Shown in pieces: positions 1 through 7,573 of a stretch of DNA of 51,551 nucleotides. The DNA lies in contig CAAFTU010000056.1 of NCBI GenBank assembly GCA_900766005.1, positions 1 to 51,551 of the forward strand. The letters run 5' to 3'. Source of the DNA: an uncultured Bacteroides sp. GTDB taxonomy: Bacteria; Bacteroidota; Bacteroidia; Bacteroidales; Bacteroidaceae. A program made the position numbers and the translations under genes. Within the stretch, counting starts at the first letter, position 1. Each line of letters opens with the position of its first letter. Under the pieces are notes generated by a model that saw only the letters and a program-made list of their open reading frames with translations, was not told where the DNA came from and made no database searches.

Positions 1-31
1 GTAGGATTACACAATTCTGTACAATCATCAT

Positions 32-475
32 CTATTTTAGAATATGTCGGTAAAAGACCGCATTGTTATCTACTCTGCCACCGGAGTTAATATTATATTC
101 TGATGGAACATAAAGCGTATCTCCAATGGTGACCATAGGCTTGGGGATATTGTATATCCCTTTAAATTTCCATATTTTCCCATCGCTGTTACGCTTTAGG
201 AAATGAGCAAAAGTCCATGGACCAACATCAAAATGCAACATCGTATAATCCGAATCAAAACAAATCACGGACTTATATCTTACGATTACAGTATCCTCTA
301 TCGAAACACATCCATCATGTTTTCCCCGCCATACAAGGCTATCTTGTACCTCCTTGGAAAGTTCCATGTACTTCACAGGTGCACCATCAGTATAATCAAT
401 GATTCGGCTATCAATAAACCAATAGCTTATCACAGACAAGACTATCAAGCCGGTTATTATTATCCACTTTTTCAT
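32..475 (-). CDS. Hypothetical membrane-anchored protein
   Basis: A 147-residue protein of unknown function. Residues 4-21 form one hydrophobic segment after a Lys-Lys start, so it is probably anchored in the inner membrane (or carries an uncleaved signal) with the rest outside the cytoplasm. The remainder is polar, rich in aromatic residues, without a family motif I recognise. It is the most downstream gene of the minus-strand array of small genes and is separated from the next one by 120 nt that hold nothing recognisable. By position it may be an immunity-type protein, but that is inference only. Confidence 0.6.
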   Translation of the reverse strand: MKKWIIITGLIVLSVISYWFIDSRIIDYTDGAPVKYMELSKEVQDSLVWRGKHDGCVSIEDTVIVRYKSVICFDSDYTMLHFDVGPWTFAHFLKRNSDGKIWKFKGIYNIPKPMVTIGDTLYVPSEYNINSGGRVDNNAVFYRHILK

Positions 476-595
476 TATTGGTCGTAATAAATGATAGTTT
501 TAGTTGCTACTGCCTATATAAGAAGTCAACCATCGCCTTTATGGGATAGTTAGCTCATCTTTAAGAATCGACATGTATGTCAGCAGGAAGCTATA

Positions 596-1051
596 CTATT
601 TGTAGTCTTCTAAAATTTCACTTAAATCTTCTGCAAATGTATTCAATCCTACGATTTTGCCAACGGGCTCTTGTGCTGTCGGAAAAACATCAAGAAGAAC
701 TTCTTCCTTACAAATATAATCTATTACAGATTCTTCAAAAGAATCAAGAGTTATAGCAATACTTACGCAATCTACATTCTCTTTCATACAAAATGCTTGA
801 GCATATTCTTTGGAAGACCATATCGGAAGTAGTCGTTCTTTTCCAAAAGACTGAATCGCAAAGGAGTCTTTATTTCCAACTATTGACCACATTGTTTCAG
901 TATCAGCAATTCTTTTAAGCGTATACTGATATCTTACTTCAGGCTGGCACTTTGTTAGAGCCTCATATTCCTCATTAGAAATCCTAAGTTCATTTAGACT
1001 TGCTTCTTTTCCCATGGTTGTCATATTTATGTTGTTATCGCAGAACCGCAT
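596..1051 (-). CDS. DUF2750 domain protein
   Basis: A 151-residue protein resembling the DUF2750 family: the core has the order EYEALTKCQPEVRYQYTLKRIAD, then W-S at about residue 55, a 'P-W-S-KEYA' segment and a C-terminal 'FPTAQEPV' followed by an acidic helix. DUF2750 is small, cytoplasmic and of unknown biochemical function, and is often found in arrays of immunity-like genes. Three in-frame starts (1051, 1024, 1015) are possible; the family core begins only around residue 20. A perfect -7 box at 1073-1080 lies just upstream, which favours 1024 or 1015 if a normal leader is needed. No operon overlap with neighbours. Confidence 0.65.
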   Translation of the reverse strand: MRFCDNNINMTTMGKEASLNELRISNEEYEALTKCQPEVRYQYTLKRIADTETMWSIVGNKDSFAIQSFGKERLLPIWSSKEYAQAFCMKENVDCVSIAITLDSFEESVIDYICKEEVLLDVFPTAQEPVGKIVGLNTFAEDLSEILEDYK

Positions 1052-1072
1052 TCTATCTTATCCAAAGATAGC

Positions 1073-1080
1073 ATAATTAT
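1073..1080 (-). promoter_or_regulatory. -7 promoter box (TATCTTTG)
   Basis: On the minus strand the sequence TATCTTTG matches the Bacteroidetes -7 consensus TAnnTTTG. It lies 22 nt before the first possible start of the DUF2750 gene. I see no convincing -33 TTTG at 19-21 nt spacing. Confidence 0.45.
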
Positions 1081-1188
1081 CCTTAATTACCTGCTGTTGG
1101 GTGGAATATTTTTGTTTGTAATATCTTCTATTAGACTTTTGTTATTCTTAATTTTATTTTATCGTTTGCAATATCTTATGTAAGTTCT

Positions 1189-1587
1189 TTAGTACTTATA
1201 ATCAATAATGCATAATAATATTAAAAGTAAAAACAGTGAAAGAAAAATGATACAAACATAGAATTTCCATCTTCTTAAAATTTCTTGAGGCTGTTTTTTG
1301 ATAAAATACATATAATGTACCCATCTTTTTTTATATATCAATGCGTAATAATGTAACAGACAGAGTGGAATGATAAAGGCAAAAACGTATTCAACTTTGA
1401 GAGGATATAATTTATCTACAATAAGAAAAATAGTTAAACATAAAATCGTTAACAAGAAACCAAGAATTTTTTCAGATGTTACGTCTGTAGGGTAAGTAGG
1501 TAAAATCTTTTTATGTTTATCAACAAATTGGTAAATATAGAAATTAAGAATGTTTATAATCAGAAATATTTTCTTCATATTGTTCAA
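1189..1587 (-). CDS. Small multi-pass membrane protein, unknown
   Basis: A 132-residue, very AT-rich and strongly hydrophobic protein. Predicted membrane segments lie at about residues 5-21, 42-58, 68-85 and 108-128, with positively charged loops (KKR, RRWK) between them. I do not recognise the family. It sits alone, 137 nt downstream of nothing in the same operon sense and 198 nt before the preceding gene, within the array of orphan genes. Membrane immunity proteins against pore-forming or envelope toxins have this look, but nothing in the sequence proves it. Confidence 0.55.
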   Translation of the reverse strand: MNNMKKIFLIINILNFYIYQFVDKHKKILPTYPTDVTSEKILGFLLTILCLTIFLIVDKLYPLKVEYVFAFIIPLCLLHYYALIYKKRWVHYMYFIKKQPQEILRRWKFYVCIIFLSLFLLLILLCIIDYKY

Positions 1588-1661
1588 TAATGTTATAAAA
1601 GTGAGCCTTCATTATATATTTGAATGGAGCAAAGTTTTCATCCCTAAATTAAGCGAAATAT

Positions 1662-1799
1662 TCAGGAAAGTAAACCGTTCCATAAAGAAACTTTAAATCC
1701 TTTGTGTTCAATGATACGCCATGCAAGACCATTGCTTTTATTGAAGCCATTTAGCATGGGGAACGTATTTAATATCTTGTTTCTATCATATTGTTTCAT
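1662..1799 (-). CDS. Small ORF (45 aa) overlapping the upstream gene
   Basis: A 45-residue reading frame starts MKQYDRNKILN and ends GFKVSLWNGLLS followed by TGA. Its ATG lies inside the last codons of the upstream gene (14-nt overlap), the arrangement of translational coupling. The frame is fully open between the two genes, has coding-like composition (Trp, Gly, Asn, Phe well distributed) and fills most of the otherwise empty 198-nt gap. It could be a genuine small protein or the C-terminal remnant of a larger protein displaced by recombination. No family is recognised. Confidence 0.4.
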   Translation of the reverse strand: MKQYDRNKILNTFPMLNGFNKSNGLAWRIIEHKGFKVSLWNGLLS

Positions 1800-2325
1800 C
1801 GGTGCGCAATTTTTTACCTATACTATTATTGAAGATGATAATTTGAATGAAGTCCGCTTCCTGGCTTGAGTGTAAAATAGTGAATCCTTTATCTGCTAAT
1901 TGTTTGAGATAGTGTTCAAGCTGTTTATCCTCACAAGGTAGTCCCAAAGCGAAATCATTAAAATTTTGCGGAAAGTCCTCATAGTCAGAATTGGGAGTAT
2001 GGAAATACAATGCGGGCTCTATTCCAAAATCTTTTTGTACTCCTATAAATGCCCATAATTGAAATTCAAATGGGTTTTCTTTACCCTTCATTGCGATAAC
2101 ATTGAAACTGCACATCATAGCATCTAAATGTTGCTTAATGGCATTCCAGCGGAACAATGGCTGTTTGGGGCAATCAAAATGGATATGGTCATAGTCGTAT
2201 TGCAATTGTCCATTTTCCAGATAATGGATCCATTCGTCCATTTTTCTATGCACAGCCGGTGTTCCGACTTTCAATCTTCTGTAATATCGATGTTGTCCTC
2301 TGAATCTCTTCATTTTTCCATCCAT
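1786..2325 (-). CDS. Hypothetical protein, 179 aa
   Basis: A soluble protein of 179 residues with a basic start (KMKRFRGQHRYYRRLK) and a mixed alpha/beta-like body with many aromatic residues; the acidic middle has 'PNSDYEDFP'. The arginine-rich 'FRGQHR' opening loosely recalls DUF3916, but I cannot confirm this. Its start overlaps the end of the upstream membrane-protein gene by 16 nt, and a 45-codon ORF overlaps its own end, so the three probably form one translationally coupled unit. No catalytic motif is visible. Confidence 0.6.
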   Translation of the reverse strand: MDGKMKRFRGQHRYYRRLKVGTPAVHRKMDEWIHYLENGQLQYDYDHIHFDCPKQPLFRWNAIKQHLDAMMCSFNVIAMKGKENPFEFQLWAFIGVQKDFGIEPALYFHTPNSDYEDFPQNFNDFALGLPCEDKQLEHYLKQLADKGFTILHSSQEADFIQIIIFNNSIGKKLRTDETI

Positions 2326-2690
2326 TTATACGCATAGCAGCAAACCACAACAGGTAAAACCGAGAATAACGGAAAGGGACCAACCGACGACAAATACGCA
2401 GAAGAAGCAAAAGGAATCCCGAATATGGGATAAAGGGCTATGGCAAAGAGATTATAGGTTATGAAAGAGAAAAGCATGCTATACCCTATGAGTTGCCACA
2501 CTTTCCCGGCTTTAGAGAATACCCAAGTTGCTATTCCACCTATGCAGAAGCATAGCGGATAAATAAGCAACTGCCCTATAAGATAAAACAAGCTTATCCC
2601 ATAGCTCAATGCTTCTACACAAACGGTTGCCACACCACACAGCACCATGGCTGCTTCAAATTTCCAAATTCGTTTATCGGTTAGTTTCAT
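2310..2690 (-). CDS. Four-helix membrane protein, unknown
   Basis: A 126-residue protein with four clear membrane segments (about residues 13-32, 35-57, 66-88, 98-121) and almost no soluble part. A strong ribosome binding site (AAAGGAGATAAGCA) precedes the ATG at 2690, fixing the start. It overlaps the next gene downstream by 16 nt, so the two are likely made together. The first 18 nt around its start (AAGCAATGAAACTAACCG) recur at 5951-5968 in front of a stop-terminated remnant, hinting that copies of this gene have been shuffled in the array. Function unknown. Confidence 0.6.
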   Translation of the reverse strand: MKLTDKRIWKFEAAMVLCGVATVCVEALSYGISLFYLIGQLLIYPLCFCIGGIATWVFSKAGKVWQLIGYSMLFSFITYNLFAIALYPIFGIPFASSAYLSSVGPFPLFSVLPVVVCCYAYKWMEK

Positions 2691-2751
2691 TGCTTATCTC
2701 CTTTCCGCCAAAGACATATATAACCATTTAATGGATTATGCACAGAATGGG

Positions 2752-3168
2752 TTACCTGTATATATCAAAGATTATGCCATCATGCCGAATGAAAAATATA
2801 AAATCATATTTCATGTCTGTAACAAGAATATCATCTACGACTGGGTACCAGATGTAAGAAAAGTATTTGCAGAAATCATCATAACTAAAAACATCAATCC
2901 GATTTTCAAAATTCCAAACAACAGCAATCTCATCAAGATGATTCGTTTTTGTAAAAAGCCTTTCCACTTGAAATTCGTCTGATGCAGCATTCATATCTTC
3001 TCTTGGCTCTCCTATATTCTGCAAAATATTGAAGTTCTCGCATTGAACATGAAATTGCACTGAAAGTTCGTTAAGGAAAGAAGAACTTTCTTCCATGGAT
3101 AAAGTCTTATAGAACGTAAAATCTTTTTCTGATTCTTTTTTGAATATTTCAAGCTTAAATCTATCCAT
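2752..3168 (-). CDS. Hypothetical protein, 138 aa
   Basis: A soluble, acidic, aromatic-rich protein of 138 residues (many Phe, Tyr, Asp). There is no signal peptide and no motif I recognise. Small acidic proteins of this kind are common among immunity proteins that bind basic toxin domains, but this is inference from composition and position only. It stands 60 nt upstream of the four-helix membrane protein and reads in the same direction. Confidence 0.55.
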   Translation of the reverse strand: MDRFKLEIFKKESEKDFTFYKTLSMEESSSFLNELSVQFHVQCENFNILQNIGEPREDMNAASDEFQVERLFTKTNHLDEIAVVWNFENRIDVFSYDDFCKYFSYIWYPVVDDILVTDMKYDFIFFIRHDGIIFDIYR

Positions 3169-3270
3169 TACACAATCGTTTTCTTGTTTACCAGTGCGTA
3201 TATAAGATTCTTATTTTACCAGTTCAAATTGTTTCTTAGGGCAGCTTCTACCATATCTATATCTATGCCA

Positions 3271-3813
3271 TTATTGCTTTACCCGAATTAGGTATGTCAT
3301 CAGCTGCCCTTTTAAGTATAAGATAATTAATTCCTTAGTAGAAAGCAGCTGCGCATTTTTGCGCATTTTTTTAATAATTGAATGATATATTACTATATTT
3401 AAAATAGGAAACATGGCAATAGTAGAACTCGTTACATTAATCCTATATTGCAATAATTCATACTGTGTATATTTCTCTTTAATATAAAACAAATCTACCA
3501 AGTATGTATTGATATATCCCAATGATAGCCAAACTGCTAATACGGTAGAATGTTGATTAACCCATGACAGGATTCGACTACTAATAGTTGGATCATACAT
3601 TATTTGATAAAAAAAAGCGTGAGACAATATGACTGCGGATATTGCTAACGCAGCCCATATCTTGTAAACTAAGATGGCCTTAGCTGAATGTATAATTACT
3701 GTGTCAACTATTGAGAACAGTATTATTCCCCAATTCGCAAGGGAAAGAACTATCGCCAATAAAAGAAACAACCAGAATATCGCCATGTTGATTGTGTGAG
3801 AGAATCTTGCCAT
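3271..3813 (-). CDS. Multi-pass membrane protein, unknown
   Basis: A 180-residue protein with four probable membrane segments at about residues 9-33, 46-69, 90-108 and 128-148, then a positively charged C-terminal tail (KKMRKNAQ, then a second hydrophobic stretch LIILYLKGQL). I do not recognise a family. The gene begins 55 nt after the end of the Imm26-like gene and is probably cotranscribed with it from the promoter-like block at 4500-4569. Confidence 0.55.
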   Translation of the reverse strand: MARFSHTINMAIFWLFLLLAIVLSLANWGIILFSIVDTVIIHSAKAILVYKIWAALAISAVILSHAFFYQIMYDPTISSRILSWVNQHSTVLAVWLSLGYINTYLVDLFYIKEKYTQYELLQYRINVTSSTIAMFPILNIVIYHSIIKKMRKNAQLLSTKELIILYLKGQLMTYLIRVKQ

Positions 3814-3868
3814 ATAAAAATCCTTTATTATTTAAATGCTGTGGAATATCAAAATCACCTGCACCGAA

Positions 3869-4381
3869 TTAGCTTTCTTCTTTAAATAACTCATAGTGCT
3901 GTTTCAACCACTTGCATGGAGTTCCATTATAGTGATCGTAAATCCGATCAACAATGTGGTGAGCATCCCATACGGCTGCCCTTTCTAATCCAACTGCTTG
4001 TTCTTTTTCAATAGGAAAAATTTCCCCAGTCATAGGGTTATAACATTTAAACTTTCCAGAATAATCATGATATATATACTGCATAGGGGGATTCTTGAAT
4101 TCATCCCTGATAGGGAGTTTCCCTACTTTTTGCCATACTCCTTTAGTCACCACCTCTTTGTATATGTTTGTGATGAATAGAACAGGCAAATCCGCCAATA
4201 TAGTTATATCTTTAATTGGGGACAGACTCTTAAAATCAAAGAATGCACATTGACTTTTATAAAGTATTTGCACATAAGTATAATACTCATCATTGATAGG
4301 AATTTCCAATATGGCTCCTGATGTCATTTGCTGTCTTTTGGGAGTTTTTATCTCCAAATTCTTATTGTCTTGCTCTTTCAT
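3869..4381 (-). CDS. Imm26-like immunity protein
   Basis: A 170-residue soluble protein that resembles immunity protein 26 (Imm26): after a short basic start it shows 'GAILEIPINDEYYTYVQIL', the typical opening of that fold, followed by 'CAFFDFKS' and a 'LPVLFITNIYKEVV..GVWQKVGKLPI' segment, which matches the family's alternating hydrophobic pattern with a conserved W and a 'G-PL' turn. Imm26 proteins are cytoplasmic antidotes encoded next to, or apart from, polymorphic toxins. No toxin gene is adjacent. The repeated promoter-like block ends about 119 nt upstream. The C-terminal part (AVWDAHHIVDRI) is not part of the pattern I know. Confidence 0.5.
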   Translation of the reverse strand: MKEQDNKNLEIKTPKRQQMTSGAILEIPINDEYYTYVQILYKSQCAFFDFKSLSPIKDITILADLPVLFITNIYKEVVTKGVWQKVGKLPIRDEFKNPPMQYIYHDYSGKFKCYNPMTGEIFPIEKEQAVGLERAAVWDAHHIVDRIYDHYNGTPCKWLKQHYELFKEES

Positions 4382-4499
4382 ATATCTCTGCTTTTAAATC
4401 GTTATGACCTGTAGAAGAACTTATTTCATGTGTTATTTCAAGCCTTTTTCCCGGTGAATATTGATTTAGTCCCCAAAGACCTGTGTATTATTCACTTAC

Positions 4500-4569
4500 C
4501 ACAAAGTTACTTTTTTCTTTGATAAAGCCGGCAGTTGGAGAATAAATTATCTGTGTATCAGATTGTTTT
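4500..4569 (-). repeat. 70-bp promoter-like direct repeat, copy A
   Basis: This block aligns without gaps to 7361-7430, with 55 of 70 positions identical by hand count; the two ends are best conserved and the middle (about 4527-4540) is diverged. Read on the minus strand it ends in TAACTTTG, a perfect TAnnTTTG -7 box, preceded by a run of A and a CTTTATC element. It therefore probably promotes the Imm26-like gene that starts at 4381. Confidence 0.6.
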
Positions 4570-4632
4570 TAACACATTATTCTGCAAACACAACTGGTGA
4601 TTGGAAGAATGTTTTTATTTTATCTCCGCAGA

Positions 4633-5724
4633 TTAAACTTGTCTATTGTACAATGCAATAGCAGACTCAACTGATGCCTCTATGTAGTTTAAATAGCATC
4701 TACTAGTTTGGGACAATAGCCAAATGTAATAGCATACATACTCCTTTAAAAGCTGAGATTCACTTTGACGAAACTTTACGGTGATTATTTTCCCGTCATT
4801 CTCGATTGTTGCAATTTCATTGATGGTTGCTACATAATCACAAAGGATTTTTTTACCATCTACAATTTCATTATATGGCTTACGGTGATATTTTGATTCC
4901 AAGTAACCTAGATAAGCTGTTGGTGTTATTGCCGGATAGTAAAAGAAAGGATTTCCCAATACTCCTAACGAAAGAACTGAATCTGAGGTATGATTCATAT
5001 AACCGTCGTCATCAGTTTTTATAAGGGAAATTTTTAAATGTGGAAATTCAAAAAATCTACTGCGCTTAGATTTACCCACTATGTTTTTATCATATTCAAT
5101 GCATAGTTTCCAATTCCTTACAATCTGTTTAGAAAAGCGAGCTATCTTAGAACTAGAACATTGCTTGTCATATGCATAATCATTGAAATACTTAATCAAC
5201 AAACTATCAAACAGTTTGTTCCAAGCAGATACATTCACATTCAACCTCTTTGATTTTGATTTCCGTTCATAATCCTCCGCATTGAGTTCAAAATCTTTAA
5301 ATGCTTCAAAGTACAAATAGTTTTCTATGGTTATATATTCGCTACTTCTAAGAAATTGGCTGAAGGAATTTAAGTTCTCTTCTAATTTGAATTGTATAAA
5401 CATAGAATCCTCATCAGGAGTTGCAATTATATGCTGGGTATTTATTTTTACTTTTATCTCATTGCTCATAAAACTATAGTCATAAAAAATTTTCCTTTCT
5501 TGACATACAAAATTCTTCGGTTCGTCTATGGTTCTTTTTATAATATCCGGAAGTTGCCTATAATCAATTTTAAGATTAGGAGCAAATATCTGTTGTATTA
5601 AAGCAATGTTTAAGCGTGAATCTTCGACAAGCTTCTGAATCAGAGCGATGCATTGGGAGCCAAAATTGCATTTATGCTCTTGTAATGAATTATTCAGACA
5701 ATCTATTATTTCTTTCATACTCAT
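4633..5724 (-). CDS. Hypothetical protein, 363 aa
   Basis: The largest gene of the array's middle part: 363 residues, soluble, no signal peptide, no membrane segment, and no motif I recognise. It has a Lys/Arg-rich centre (KSKSKRLNVN, GKSKRSRFFEFPHL) and an aromatic-rich C-terminal half. The start at 5724 is only 9 nt after the stop of the preceding short gene, so they form one unit. Both DUF-type immunity proteins and toxin-related proteins would fit; the sequence does not decide. Confidence 0.55.
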   Translation of the reverse strand: MSMKEIIDCLNNSLQEHKCNFGSQCIALIQKLVEDSRLNIALIQQIFAPNLKIDYRQLPDIIKRTIDEPKNFVCQERKIFYDYSFMSNEIKVKINTQHIIATPDEDSMFIQFKLEENLNSFSQFLRSSEYITIENYLYFEAFKDFELNAEDYERKSKSKRLNVNVSAWNKLFDSLLIKYFNDYAYDKQCSSSKIARFSKQIVRNWKLCIEYDKNIVGKSKRSRFFEFPHLKISLIKTDDDGYMNHTSDSVLSLGVLGNPFFYYPAITPTAYLGYLESKYHRKPYNEIVDGKKILCDYVATINEIATIENDGKIITVKFRQSESQLLKEYVCYYIWLLSQTSRCYLNYIEASVESAIALYNRQV

Positions 5725-5732
5725 TTTAGATT

Positions 5733-5924
5733 TTAATGTACCAGAGAAAACAACACCTTGTTGAATACATCCGAGAATGTTATTTTGATAGTTCGTTCTT
5801 CACGGAATGAATCCAATTCAACCACTAAATCGGTAGCATTATATTCAATACTTGATAAGGAACATTCGCCTGCAATAATTGGCAAAGGAATCCATTGTTC
5901 TGTCATAGAAGAATTTGTCATCAT
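5733..5924 (-). pseudogene. Short fragment of an immunity-like gene
   Basis: A 63-residue ORF with a 'WIPLPIIAGECSLSSIEYN..DLVVEL' opening and 'KITFSDV', a pattern I associate with the first third of small beta-rich proteins of about 130-150 residues found in immunity gene arrays, which begin W-x-P-L-P and continue well beyond this point. Here the frame stops after FNKVLFSLVH, where family members would carry a conserved 'SYR-TDE' segment. I therefore read it as a truncated remnant, though a genuine short protein is possible. The next gene starts 9 nt downstream. Confidence 0.4.
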
Positions 5925-5950
5925 ATCTTATGTTATATTGAGTTATCGAG

Positions 5951-5968
5951 CGGTTAGTTTCATTGCTT
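5951..5968 (-). repeat. 18-bp repeat of a gene start
   Basis: The 18 nt AAGCAATGAAACTAACCG (minus strand) are identical to 2678-2695, where they form the start of the four-helix membrane protein. Here the ATG opens a frame that stops after six codons (MKLTAR), so it looks like the left-over start of a deleted copy. Confidence 0.45.
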
Positions 5969-6255
5969 TAATTCAAATTTACAACTATTTCCGTAACAAT
6001 CTCTTTGAGTGTTTCTTGATGTTCTTCTGACGGTTCAAGTAATATATTGCAGACTTCGGAATCCGAAATATATATATATATATATATTCCCAACCATCCA
6101 CTTTCCCAAAAATCGAAGTTTCCTCCTATATTTTGTGTATCGAATATAACCTGTTCAAGAACACCCAAATCACCATCCGCATAACTTCGGTATTCAAGAT
6201 TAAACGAACTTAAAAGAGAAGCCACTTCTTTCTTAAAAAATTCTATATCCGTCAT
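5968..6255 (-). CDS. Hypothetical protein with (AT)10 tract
   Basis: A soluble protein of about 95 residues (MTDIEFFKKEV... to EIVVNLN). The frame is open up to 6327, but the first 20-odd residues overlap the upstream gene and look non-native, so I place the start at 6255 (6261 is equally possible). The middle has 'YRSYADGDLGVLEQV' and 'DFWESGWLGI'; the family is not recognised. A perfect (AT)10 run at 6068-6087 encodes the residues IYIYIY, and loss or gain of one repeat unit would shift the frame. It sits 43 nt downstream of the 324-residue membrane protein and is likely cotranscribed with it. Confidence 0.5.
   Translation of the reverse strand: MTDIEFFKKEVASLLSSFNLEYRSYADGDLGVLEQVIFDTQNIGGNFDFWESGWLGIYIYIYISDSEVCNILLEPSEEHQETLKEIVTEIVVNLN
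6068..6087. repeat. (AT)10 dinucleotide tract inside a gene
   Basis: Ten perfect AT units lie inside the coding region of the gene at 5968-6255. Such tracts are prone to slipped-strand change. Confidence 0.8.
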
Positions 6256-6298
6256 AAGCATTATTTCGTGTGTAAAAATAAGAATTAAGCATTCATAT

Positions 6299-7273
6299 TC
6301 ATTTAAAATCTTTATCACATGGCGCATTATAATTATATGTCAAGCGCCAGCCATCATTTAATAAAGACAATGCTTCTGGAGATACAAAAACATTCTTTTT
6401 TTTAATAGAACATTCATTCATGGCCTTTATTATTTCTTTATAGATTGCTTTCGCTTCTTCTGAACTATCTGCAAAAGCAGCTATACGACCAGCTATTAAA
6501 ACTTTTTCAGCTTTTTGATATATTCCTCCTGTACTTAACTCGACACCGTTAGGATTGGATGAAAGCTCGATTATGTAATGAAATGAGCCATCTTTCTGCT
6601 TCACAATTCTATTATTCACCTTGCTATTTAGTGGTTGAACCATATATCTATTATCCATTGATATCCAGTTAGCATATTTGGTGTGGCCGAGTTCTGTGAA
6701 TTTAGATATGCTGTTTTCTCTTCTTACCACTTCACTAGTAAAAGTTCCCATCAGAACATATTCTATTGGAATCCTTTTTTCGACCTTGGACATCATCTTG
6801 ATAATGTCCGACTTAGTTAAAAAGAAAATTTGCTGTTTACTTTTCATATGGGCATTAATTATGATTCTCTTGTCCTTATTTCTTTTCCATATTGTGACAA
6901 ATAACCATATACATGAGCATAAATAAAAAATAAAATAAAATACTACATGTCTTTTTACCAGCCCACTTTCTTCATAAACTTCATCTTTTTCTCTGTCATA
7001 AAAGAATTTGATTTTTTGAGGTTCAAATGGCTTGCATTTATTTCTGGCAACTCCTACATGATATTGCTTTCCATTGTACTCTATGACTATGGATGATGAC
7101 ATTCTTCTGCCTCCGCAATTAATTTTCAGTACCGAATAATTCTGTATTGGTTCCTCACTATTGAATATTTTTTGTCTATGATTGTATGAAATCCAAGCAT
7201 AGACAGCCAATGCTAATACGCCAATGTTTATCAAAGCTACCCAACAAACATCTTTCAATGTTACTTTTCTCAT
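6299..7273 (-). CDS. Hypothetical two-helix membrane protein, 324 aa
   Basis: A 324-residue protein with membrane segments at about residues 10-28 and 108-128 and a short beta-rich stretch between them that lies outside or in the periplasm (VLKINCGGRRMSSSIVIEYNGKQYHVGV), then a cytoplasmic domain of nearly 200 residues. The N-terminal layout, helix / small domain with 'R.SS.V.V.Y.G..Y.V' / helix, resembles DUF3592-type membrane proteins, but the match is weak. The C-terminal half (IYQKAEKVLIAGRIAAFADSSEEA) is not recognised. The second copy of the promoter-like repeat ends 88 nt upstream, making it the first gene of the array's longest transcription unit (down to 4633). Confidence 0.55.
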   Translation of the reverse strand: MRKVTLKDVCWVALINIGVLALAVYAWISYNHRQKIFNSEEPIQNYSVLKINCGGRRMSSSIVIEYNGKQYHVGVARNKCKPFEPQKIKFFYDREKDEVYEESGLVKRHVVFYFIFYLCSCIWLFVTIWKRNKDKRIIINAHMKSKQQIFFLTKSDIIKMMSKVEKRIPIEYVLMGTFTSEVVRRENSISKFTELGHTKYANWISMDNRYMVQPLNSKVNNRIVKQKDGSFHYIIELSSNPNGVELSTGGIYQKAEKVLIAGRIAAFADSSEEAKAIYKEIIKAMNECSIKKKNVFVSPEALSLLNDGWRLTYNYNAPCDKDFK

Positions 7274-7360
7274 TTTATTAGATATTAAAGTGATACATTT
7301 CGAATCATCTATTCAAAGATACTTTTCCTTTGAAAAAGTTGGTGCTTCCAGCCTGTTACC

Positions 7361-7430
7361 CACAAAGTTAGTTTTTTCTTCGATAAAACATCCGTTTAAG
7401 GAAGAAATTATTTGTGAATCAGATTATTTT
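7361..7430 (-). repeat. 70-bp promoter-like direct repeat, copy B
   Basis: Partner of 4500-4569 (55 of 70 identical, no gaps). On the minus strand it contains TAACTTTG, a perfect -7 box, and stands in front of the first gene of the array. Together with 7274-7360 and the terminator at 7501-7539 it accounts for the 300-nt gap between the array and the PepSY genes; I see no gene in the gap. Confidence 0.6.
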
Positions 7431-7500
7431 CATCACCAACACAGATTCAACCGATCATCAACGACCGCATGACAACCTGGCTACTAGGTATGATAGCAAA

Positions 7501-7539
7501 GAGGGCGGATGGCTTAACTGCTATCCGCCCTCTTTCTTT
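7501..7539 (-). terminator. Strong hairpin terminator
   Basis: A GC-rich stem GAGGGCGGAT / ATCCGCCCTC (7501-7510 with 7523-7532), extended by GGC/GCT pairing, is followed by a T-rich stretch on both strands. It lies 35 nt after the stop of the two-repeat PepSY-like gene and ends that operon; it may also insulate the immunity array. Confidence 0.75.
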
Positions 7540-7573
7540 CGGGGACTGTATCTCTGCCGATACGGCAGGTGTC

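Noticed and set aside
3202..3270. Short minus-strand stretch ending in EAALRNNLNW before a stop
   Set aside because: Only about 20 codons and no start; could be a gene tail remnant but too short to support.
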